30,365 nucleotides of DNA from a virus: positions 1-30,365 of IMG/VR virus record IMGVR_UViG_3300037189_029221. One strand, given 5' to 3'. Position numbers and translations under genes: made by a program. Positions 25,244 through 30,365 of this stretch are shown here, one piece after another. The notes under the pieces were generated by a model, which saw nothing but the letters and a program-made list of their open reading frames with translations, was not told where the DNA came from and ran no database searches. How positions within the stretch are numbered: the first letter of the stretch is position 1; each line of letters begins with the position of its first letter.

Positions 25244-26537
25244 TCTCATAATAGTAAGGGGTGTATTTGCAATTTAAAAACCCTCTCACATTAATCTCAC
25301 CGTTTTTAAGAGAGTATGGATAGTTATGTTGTTTGAGATATCCTATTACATGTTTTTTATATGTATTAAATGTTTGTTTATTTAACCATAATGTTTCTTG
25401 AAAGAGTTTTTTATCTAACAATGGAAACCGGTTTTCTATTTTATGAGGCCCACATAAATTGCGCAAAACATATGGGTCATCGTAATTACACGCTCTAATA
25501 TTATTGGTTTTATTAAAGCGTAATTTCAATTCTATATCACTAAACGCAGCTCCGTGACCAGTAATTAAAGTGCTAGATTTATGTTCTTTCATTACTGATG
25601 CGACATGACCCATAACTTTAAAAGTAAATTCTGATTCAATATTTTTTTTACTCAAGTCATGCTCAACGAAACAATTATTTTCAAGAAAATATTTTGTTGT
25701 AAGTGTATCAAAAATAAAATTGCAATTATAAGCAGGCAAGTCTGTTAAAAAGAATAGCTGTTTATTAGAAGATTTTTTTAAAGTTATATTTTTTGGTATA
25801 TCTTTAGTAGATATTCCAGCTCTCCAGTAAAATAAATCGTTAGGGTAATAATCATCAGTAATATAAGAAATAGAATTAAATGGTTTATTATATTTTTCTA
25901 AGCAGCATGCAATTGCACCGCTATCAATACCGTCACTTAACAGCAAAGTTACATTACTACTATCAGCTGTTTTCATAAGAACTGCTTCTTCGAAAGCCTT
26001 TACCCAGTCATCACTATTATCTTTTTTTTCTGTAAAATCAAATTTTGTTATAGGCTTTAACTCAAAACTATTAGTTTTTAAATTAAAAACTGCATAATTA
26101 TTTTCATAAATTTTAGTGTAATAATCAAACCCTAATACTTTTATTGATGAATATAGAGTGCTAATACAAAATTCATTACTATCTAATGCAAAATAAATTT
26201 GTCTTGTACCAAAAGTATCAGCAGATATTATGCTTATGTTGTTTTTGAAATCAAACAGACACAAAGCAAACTCTCCATTTATTTCTTTTATAAATTCTTC
26301 CCCGTATTTTTTATATAAGTCTAAAAGGTTTTGATTAGGGGTATAGTTTATACCATCAAAAATTAAAACTAAATCATTAACTTCATCGGTATATATTTGT
26401 TCTTTTTCTTCTAATGCATTTAGAATAAACTCAATATTATTTTTATTATATATGTGCTTATAGCTTCCGTAGAATGAGCAAGGCACATTTGCACCTTCTA
26501 TATCTGCAGTTTTATTGGTGATTAAAAAACTAGACAT
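25239..26537 (-). CDS. Asparagine-synthase-like protein with degenerate glutaminase domain
   Basis: This 432-residue protein has the two-domain plan of class II glutamine amidotransferase/asparagine synthase enzymes. Residues ~55-135 keep the scaffold of the glutaminase domain (LVLIFDGINYTP, EINGEFALCLFD, ADTFGTRQIYFAL). Residues ~195-430 form the synthetase-like ATP-pyrophosphatase domain, with the PP-loop written SDGIDS at 201-206 instead of SGG-x-DS. The protein begins Met-Ser-Ser, so the N-terminal Cys nucleophile of glutaminases is missing. It therefore probably cannot use glutamine; it may use ammonia or amidate/adenylate another substrate, or be inactive. The domain is shorter than in AsnB (about 550 residues). 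Its start overlaps the upstream small gene by 8 nt. Confidence 0.75.
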   Translation of the reverse strand: MSSFLITNKTADIEGANVPCSFYGSYKHIYNKNNIEFILNALEEKEQIYTDEVNDLVLIFDGINYTPNQNLLDLYKKYGEEFIKEINGEFALCLFDFKNNISIISADTFGTRQIYFALDSNEFCISTLYSSIKVLGFDYYTKIYENNYAVFNLKTNSFELKPITKFDFTEKKDNSDDWVKAFEEAVLMKTADSSNVTLLLSDGIDSGAIACCLEKYNKPFNSISYITDDYYPNDLFYWRAGISTKDIPKNITLKKSSNKQLFFLTDLPAYNCNFIFDTLTTKYFLENNCFVEHDLSKKNIESEFTFKVMGHVASVMKEHKSSTLITGHGAAFSDIELKLRFNKTNNIRACNYDDPYVLRNLCGPHKIENRFPLLDKKLFQETLWLNKQTFNTYKKHVIGYLKQHNYPYSLKNGEINVRGFLNCKYTPYYYEI

Positions 26538-26817
26538 ATATAAATTTTAATTTACCTTCAAAACCACTTATATTAGAAAGTGCTAAATTCTTATCAAACA
26601 TAATAATAAGTTTTTTGTTCAATAAACTTCTGCATTCAGAAGTAAATTCAATGCCAAATACCATATCATCAAATGCTTGTGCTTCATATGTACCGACAGC
26701 ATGTAGATCATTATGAATAAATTCAAATTTATCTCTCTTAAGACTCAAATCAAAAAAAGCACCGTCTTTAAAGAATCTTAAATTTTTCAATATTTTGTCA
26801 AAAAAAACATTATCCAT
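26530..26817 (-). CDS. Small unknown protein upstream of the asparagine-synthase-like gene
   Basis: This 95-residue protein, beginning MDNVFFDKILKN, is not recognised. It alternates short strands (AFFDLSLKRDKFEFIHN, VFGIEFTSECRSLL, KLIIMFDKNLAL, KLKFIYV). Its 3' end overlaps the asparagine-synthase-like gene by 8 nt on the same strand, so the two are probably translated together and may act together. The first 23 codons would be overlapped by a longer reading of the divergent deacetylase, which I reject in favour of its inner start. Confidence 0.5.
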   Translation of the reverse strand: MDNVFFDKILKNLRFFKDGAFFDLSLKRDKFEFIHNDLHAVGTYEAQAFDDMVFGIEFTSECRSLLNKKLIIMFDKNLALSNISGFEGKLKFIYV

Positions 26818-26827
26818 AATTGATTAC

Positions 26828-26839
26828 CGAGAATTCTCG
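26828..26839. promoter_or_regulatory. Perfect 12-bp palindrome between divergent genes
   Basis: CGAGAATTCTCG is a perfect palindrome in the 37-nt gap between the minus-strand gene ending its start at 26817 and the deacetylase at 26855. It abuts TATAAT on the right. It is unusually GC-rich for this genome and is placed like an operator. Confidence 0.45.
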
Positions 26840-26845
26840 TATAAT
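26840..26845 (+). promoter_or_regulatory. Candidate -10 box before the deacetylase
   Basis: TATAAT is a perfect sigma70-type -10, 9 nt before the ATG. No well-spaced -35 is visible (TTGATT at 26820-26825 is 14 nt away). It differs from the TATAAATA boxes used elsewhere. Confidence 0.4.
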
Positions 26846-26854
26846 ATTACTTAT

Positions 26855-27511
26855 ATGTCTAGAGTTCTGGTTTTAGTTCCGCATGGTGATGATGAAGTAC
26901 TCGGATTCGGAGGTACCATTGCAAAGCATGTAGAAGCAGGTGATGAAGTCATTGTAACCACCATGAGAGGTGGCACCACACCGCGCTATATTACACAAAA
27001 TGCTGACTCTCATAAAGCTAGAGAAGTATTAAAGTATAGTCAGCTATACCAAATTGGTATGGAAGAGATAGACATTTATAATGAACCTTATGGCTTCAAG
27101 TGCATTGTGGAAGAACATTTGGTAAAAATTAACCCACATATTTTATACACCACTTTTTTATCAGATAATCATCAAGATCACAAAAGTCTTTTTCAAGCTG
27201 TAACTATAGCTGCTAGACCTTGCGGCAGTTTAACTAACTTACAATCTGTTTTTGTAGGTGAAGTATTTTCATCATGTGACCAGTCGTTTTCTTTTATTCG
27301 TAATAAATTTATGCCAAATTATTACAACATTCTTCAAGAATATCATCTCAATTTAAAAATTGAAGCACTTAAGAGTTACGGTCAGGAATGTAGAGAATAT
27401 CCACACCCTAGAAGTGCTGAGATTATACGTGCACACGCTATGACCCGAGGTTCAGAATGTAGAGCTAAATATGCAGAAGCTTTAATGCTATTGAGGCATT
27501 ATAATGAATAA
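26855..27511 (+). CDS. PIG-L/LmbE-family N-acetyl-sugar deacetylase
   Basis: This 218-residue protein has the zinc-site motifs of the family: PHGDDEV (His10, Asp12-Asp13, the AHPDDE motif) and HQDHK (His106, Asp108, His109). It matches the core of enzymes that remove acetyl from GlcNAc-type sugars on lipids, nucleotide sugars or small molecules. The inner ATG is chosen because it starts directly on the first strand (SRVLVLVPHGDDE) and lies 9 nt from a TATAAT; an upstream in-frame ATG would run over the divergent gene. It overlaps the dehydrogenase gene downstream by 8 nt, suggesting joint action on a nucleotide sugar or glycan. The substrate is not shown. Confidence 0.85.
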   Translation: MSRVLVLVPHGDDEVLGFGGTIAKHVEAGDEVIVTTMRGGTTPRYITQNADSHKAREVLKYSQLYQIGMEEIDIYNEPYGFKCIVEEHLVKINPHILYTTFLSDNHQDHKSLFQAVTIAARPCGSLTNLQSVFVGEVFSSCDQSFSFIRNKFMPNYYNILQEYHLNLKIEALKSYGQECREYPHPRSAEIIRAHAMTRGSECRAKYAEALMLLRHYNE

Positions 27512-28280
27512 GGTTCTTATTGTTGGTTGTGGGTATGTAGGATCTGCTATTGCATCAGTCTTCAAGAAGAAAGAACTAACAATAATAGATCCTAAATTTA
27601 ATAACAATAAGATTTCTGACTTTAAAAATAACCCCTTTGATGCTGTTTTTGTTTGTGTTGATACACCAGAAAAAGAAAATTTTAAACTCTTAGATTCTAT
27701 TTTACATGAACTCAACACAACTTTAGCTAAAAATACTATTGTTTGCTGCAAAAGTACTGCTTCACCTGTTTTCTACGAACAAGCAGAAAAGAAATATAAA
27801 AATATATCAGTGCTTTTTAGCCCTGAATATCTTTCACATTGGAATAATATCAAAGATTTTCAAAACCAAGAATTTTTGATAGTTGGTGGCTATAAGCAAT
27901 CTGCAACAAAAGTTGTAAAGATCTTAACCAAAAGATTAAAGAAAATTAAGACTGTCGAATATACAGATATAAAAACAGCTGCATTAGTAAAATATTCTGA
28001 AAATGGATTTCTTGCCTTGAAAGTTACTTTTGCTAATGAGCTGTATAAAATTCATAAGAAACTAAAATGCAAATCATCATTTATTAATTTTGCAAAACTA
28101 GTAGGGTTAGATGCGAGAATAGGACCATCTCATTTTGAAGTGCCTGGTCGCGATAAAAGGTTTGGTTGGGGCGGTCATTGCTTCAATAAAGATAATTATG
28201 AATTTGAAAAATTTTCAAAAAGCTCTCTTATAAAATTCATGATAAAGCTTAATAAGACTCATAGAAAAAAAAGTAGTTGA
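27504..28280 (+). CDS. Short UDP-glucose/GDP-mannose dehydrogenase-type enzyme
   Basis: This protein oxidises the C6 alcohol of a nucleotide sugar to the uronic acid in two NAD-dependent steps, if active. The NAD-binding motif GCGYVGS is at residues 8-14, VFVCVDTP at about 50-57, the central helix KYSENGFLALKVTFANELYK at about 168-187, and the catalytic Cys at 226 in GWGGHCFNKDN. All active-site blocks are present. However, it has only 258 residues against about 390-450 usually, and stops soon after the catalytic loop, so the C-terminal UDP-sugar-binding domain is absent. The truncation may be functional, or the sugar may be held by another subunit. It overlaps the deacetylase by 8 nt. Confidence 0.8.
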   Translation: MNKVLIVGCGYVGSAIASVFKKKELTIIDPKFNNNKISDFKNNPFDAVFVCVDTPEKENFKLLDSILHELNTTLAKNTIVCCKSTASPVFYEQAEKKYKNISVLFSPEYLSHWNNIKDFQNQEFLIVGGYKQSATKVVKILTKRLKKIKTVEYTDIKTAALVKYSENGFLALKVTFANELYKIHKKLKCKSSFINFAKLVGLDARIGPSHFEVPGRDKRFGWGGHCFNKDNYEFEKFSKSSLIKFMIKLNKTHRKKSS

Positions 28281-28310
28281 ATTATAGAAGGTTTATATTA
28301 TTATATTTTT

Positions 28311-28511
28311 ATGTTTATCGAAAAATACACAGCCTTCATTAAAGACAATACAACCAAGAAGTCTTTCAAAATAGTGCTTGATGAAAACACTCCAGAAGAA
28401 GCACATAAAAAAATATACAATAGGCTTAACTATTATCAGGACATTCTTAAAATAGAGGATTTCGGTAAAGAAGTTGTATTTGATAAAGACAAGGGCTTCA
28501 TAAATAGTTAA
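28311..28511 (+). CDS. Small unknown phage protein
   Basis: This 66-residue protein, MFIEKYTAFIKDNTTKKSF onward, has a strand-rich start and one amphipathic helix (NTPEEAHKKIYNRLNYY). It is not recognised. Its stop codon is directly followed by the ATG of the next gene, so they are probably co-translated. Confidence 0.5.
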   Translation: MFIEKYTAFIKDNTTKKSFKIVLDENTPEEAHKKIYNRLNYYQDILKIEDFGKEVVFDKDKGFINS

Positions 28512-28691
28512 ATGATTAATGACTTCTTTGATGATTCAAAGCCATGTCCATCAGAGATTCCTAATTGTGAAAGACTTAGAGAAGAATATAAGAAAGAATT
28601 ATCTTTGCTCAATCCTAAAGCATGCAAACCTTGTATGATAAATGGAATCAAATCAAAATATATTAATATAATAGCTAATAGCGGAAGATGA
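28512..28691 (+). CDS. 59-residue four-Cys protein, paralogous to a domain in the glycan island
   Basis: This short gene sits exactly between its neighbours: the upstream stop ends at 28511 and the downstream ATG at 28688 overlaps the TGA (ATGA). It encodes MINDFFDDSKPCPSEIPNC and continues with Cys38 and Cys41. Cys12, Cys19, Cys38 and Cys41 follow the same spacing (CP-x5-C, then 18 residues, then C-x2-C) as Cys88, Cys95, Cys115 and Cys118 of the protein at 24477-24899, with shared NCE and a following Asn. It probably binds zinc; the function is unknown. Confidence 0.6.
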   Translation: MINDFFDDSKPCPSEIPNCERLREEYKKELSLLNPKACKPCMINGIKSKYINIIANSGR

Positions 28692-29008
28692 TTAAGGCGC
28701 TCACAGTTTATTTTATTTCTCAGGCTGCGGTATTGTTCTGGTTTTACTCTCCATTTAAGCTATCTCTATATAAATTTATTACTAAAAAAGAAACCTTTTC
28801 TCATGATGAAGTAGATCTGTTTCTACTAACAAAATCATCCCTACTAAAAATATTGACTTGTACTTTTTGTTTTAGTTTCTGGACAAGCATTTTGGTTGCA
28901 TTGTTTTTATCTGAAGATTTGATATCTTTTTTACGCAACTTTTCCTTAAGCTTGGTGCTTCTATTTTTATACGAACAAGTAATTAATTTTTTAAAGAGAG
29001 TGGATTAA
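28688..29008 (+). CDS. Small membrane protein with CxxCxxFW motif
   Basis: This 106-residue protein has about three hydrophobic segments: residues ~4-25 (with AAVLFWFYSPF), ~53-75 (LLKILTCTFCFSFWTSILVALFL) and ~80-100 (LSLVLLFLYEQVINF). The Cys58-x-x-Cys61-x-x-Phe-Trp element at the start of the second helix recalls the CxxCxGFW motif of DUF1360-type membrane proteins seen in bacteria and phages. It has no signal-peptide cleavage site. It could alter the host inner membrane. Family match is by eye only. Confidence 0.55.
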   Translation: MIKALTVYFISQAAVLFWFYSPFKLSLYKFITKKETFSHDEVDLFLLTKSSLLKILTCTFCFSFWTSILVALFLSEDLISFLRNFSLSLVLLFLYEQVINFLKRVD

Positions 29009-29034
29009 ATAATAATTTAAGCTAATATAAATTT

Positions 29035-29208
29035 ATGTCAGATCAAACAACAGAGTTGCAAACAGAAATCACAATTCAAGATTTAAAAGTGATTGCAGGG
29101 GTTTTTGAATTGGCTGCTAGTAAGGGCCTATTCAAAGCATCAGACTTAACATTGGTCGGTAAAATTTTTGACAAAATTAAAGAATCGATTGCAGCTACTG
29201 TAGAATGA
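29035..29208 (+). CDS. Conserved small T4-like-phage protein
   Basis: This 57-residue protein, MSDQTTELQTEITIQDLKV onward, has an ITIQDL opening, an alpha-helix, and KASDLTLVGKIFDKI. The pattern (EITIQDL, then a helix with a G-x-F motif, then a VG-x-x-x-(D/N)-K/R helix) is one I recall as a conserved small hypothetical protein in T4-like cyanophages and related marine phages. It is soluble and has no catalytic motif. Its stop overlaps the next start (ATGA). A TATAAAT-type sequence lies close before its ATG. Confidence 0.6.
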   Translation: MSDQTTELQTEITIQDLKVIAGVFELAASKGLFKASDLTLVGKIFDKIKESIAATVE

Positions 29209-29423
29209 AAATAGAGCTAGTTAATTTACAAGAAACAGGCACAGCAGTTCACGTAAAGGTGCTAGCTGATAGTAAGGAAGTTGGTGTGCTTTATTTGAGC
29301 AATGAAGAACTTGATGGATTGTTAGACCTTATACGCAAGGGAATTACTAAAAGTTCTACTGAATTTGTAAATAGTCTCAATATTGATGATTGTCAAGACG
29401 ATTTAGAAGACCTGGACGATTAA
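29205..29423 (+). CDS. Small acidic unknown protein
   Basis: This 72-residue protein starts MKIELVNLQETGTAVHVKV and ends in a strongly acidic tail (DDCQDDLEDLDD). It is a short beta-rich unit followed by a helix (EELDGLLDLIRKGIT). Not recognised. It overlaps the upstream gene by 4 nt. Confidence 0.5.
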   Translation: MKIELVNLQETGTAVHVKVLADSKEVGVLYLSNEELDGLLDLIRKGITKSSTEFVNSLNIDDCQDDLEDLDD

Positions 29424-29438
29424 TACGCTCCCTTTTTC

Positions 29439-29446
29439 ATTAAATA
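29439..29446 (+). promoter_or_regulatory. T4-late-like promoter box
   Basis: ATTAAATA ends 5 nt before the ATG at 29452, at the same spacing as the boxes in the virion and glycan regions. Confidence 0.45.
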
Positions 29447-29451
29447 ATATA

Positions 29452-29667
29452 ATGAAAGAGATTGACTTTATTCAATCTATATGTGAAGAGTTTACCGATA
29501 TTGTCATCACTGACAAGAAGAAAAACTCTGTAATTTTTCATCTACCTGGCAAATATTTTAAAGAACTTAATAAACGGTTAACTGACAAAGGTTTTGAGCT
29601 TACATTCAAAAAGGCTATTAATAAGGGTCATTATACTTGTTCTTACACACTCAAAAAAAAGAAGTAG
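29452..29667 (+). CDS. Small basic unknown protein
   Basis: This 71-residue protein starts MKEIDFIQSICEEFTDIVI and ends in a lysine-rich tail (TLKKKK). The middle, IFHLPGKYFKELNKRLTDKG, forms a helix. Not recognised. It is separated by 32 nt from the nuclease gene. Confidence 0.5.
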   Translation: MKEIDFIQSICEEFTDIVITDKKKNSVIFHLPGKYFKELNKRLTDKGFELTFKKAINKGHYTCSYTLKKKK

Positions 29668-29699
29668 AATAACTTTTAATTTCCTTTACAATAGGATTA

Positions 29700-30365
29700 A
29701 TGTTAAAGTTTGATAAAGTTAAGCATTGTTATAGAAATGTGCATACCAATGAGGAATATACTTCTGCCACAACACTCATTAGTAAGTTTAAGAAGAAGTT
29801 TGATGTGGAGTTCTTTGCAAAAAAGACTGCTGATAAAGAAGGTATTACTGTAGAAGAAGTTAAAGCCAAATGGCAGAAGATTAATTCAGACAGTAAAGTC
29901 AGAGGAAGCTCTATACATAGCGCTATTGATGAATACAATAAAACAGGGGAGAAACCCCAAGAATTCAAGGATATCCTTGATTCTCTTGAGTCTCTTAAAT
30001 TATATGATAGATCCATTGCTAAATGTGAAGAGCTTGTTTATAACCACAATTACCGTTTAGCTGGCACAGCAGATTGTATTGAAGATTTAGGCTCTACCTT
30101 TAATGTATATGACTATAAAACTAACAAGAAGTTTAATTTGTATTCACAATACAATTCTTTCTTTCTTGATCCTATTTCTCACATGAGTGATTGTGAATAC
30201 AATGCTTATTCATTACAGCTCTCTTTGTATGCTTACATGTACCAAAGCATGACTGGAAAAAGAGTAGGCAAATTAGGCATAGCATATCTGGATAGTGAGA
30301 ACAAATTCAATGTTTACTACTCTCCTTATTTGCTCACAGATGTTCAGAAGATTTTAAACCATGTC
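29700..30365 (+). CDS. PD-(D/E)XK-family nuclease, 3' partial
   Basis: The first 222 codons lie in the window and the frame is open at the right edge. The nuclease core is visible: AGTADCIED (Asp125), then VYDYKTNK (Asp138, Lys140), the D-x-n-(D/E)-x-K arrangement that binds metal, followed by QLSLYAYMY, the Q-x-x-x-Y motif (Gln173, Tyr177) of RecB/Cas4-like nucleases. The N-terminal 120 residues are helical with a basic patch (KKKFDVEFFAKKTADKEG). Phage members take part in DNA recombination, repair or genome maturation. The exact subtype cannot be told without the rest. Confidence 0.8.
   Translation, partial: MLKFDKVKHCYRNVHTNEEYTSATTLISKFKKKFDVEFFAKKTADKEGITVEEVKAKWQKINSDSKVRGSSIHSAIDEYNKTGEKPQEFKDILDSLESLKLYDRSIAKCEELVYNHNYRLAGTADCIEDLGSTFNVYDYKTNKKFNLYSQYNSFFLDPISHMSDCEYNAYSLQLSLYAYMYQSMTGKRVGKLGIAYLDSENKFNVYYSPYLLTDVQKILNHV

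Noticed and set aside
26795-26854. Upstream start for the deacetylase, adding 20 residues
   Set aside because: The extra residues show no similarity to the family, would overlap the divergent gene and pass through the palindrome and TATAAT; the inner ATG starts directly at the first strand of the fold.
27488-27751. Reverse-strand 87-residue open frame
   Set aside because: It is antisense to the NAD-binding domain of the dehydrogenase, with no recognisable motif.
29729-30016. Reverse-strand 95-residue open frame
   Set aside because: It lies antisense to the PD-(D/E)XK nuclease frame, which has clear motifs; no independent evidence of coding.
1-30365. tRNA genes, integrase/attachment sites, insertion sequences
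   Set aside because: Spacers are at most about 60 nt, none folds like a tRNA by eye, and no transposase or integrase motif is present.

Overview
This window is a stretch of an AT-rich tailed-phage (Caudoviricetes) genome. It is most like the large T4-related marine myoviruses; the host cannot be named from the sequence. The grounds are: a long run of virion fibre and adhesin genes with an S74 autochaperone, tight packing with 1-8 nt gene overlaps, no rRNA or tRNA, almost no Shine-Dalgarno sites, and a repeated TATAAATA-like motif (the T4 late-promoter octamer) just before many start codons. No stretch longer than about 60 bases lacks a gene.

Region 1 (1-16275, all + strand) encodes tail, fibre and adhesin proteins. 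These are a lectin-like protein cut by the window edge, two paralogues with a Pro-Thr linker and a gp38-like glycine-rich tip, a short fibre protein, a 1119-residue protein that looks like a LamG fold split by a beta-propeller, an NHL-like propeller protein, and a third Pro-Thr/glycine-rich protein ending in kelch-like repeats. They are followed by a helical conserved phage protein, two adjacent fibres with the same Mtd_N-like head (one with an S74 chaperone), a small structural protein and a large unknown protein.

Region 2 (16253-28280) is a glycan and surface-modification island. It holds five glycosyltransferases (two GT8-like, one GT2, one GT31-like, one DxD/GT32-like), two radical SAM proteins with an N-terminal twitch-type Cys region, a degenerate asparagine-synthase-like protein, a PIG-L deacetylase, a short UDP-sugar dehydrogenase, and several unknown proteins. 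From 16253 to 26817 the strand alternates almost gene by gene. Every convergent pair overlaps at its 3' ends by 10-24 nt, and every divergent pair shares a short spacer, several of which carry outward-facing TATAAATA-like boxes.

Region 3 (28311-30365, + strand) holds small phage genes: two unknown, one Cys-rich protein matching a domain in region 2, a CxxCxxFW membrane protein, a conserved small T4-like-phage protein, two more unknown, and the start of a PD-(D/E)XK nuclease that runs off the end.

Reading the regions together: region 1 makes the host-recognition apparatus, with unusually Thr/Pro-rich linkers. Region 2 could decorate those linkers or remodel the host surface glycan. That link is inference.
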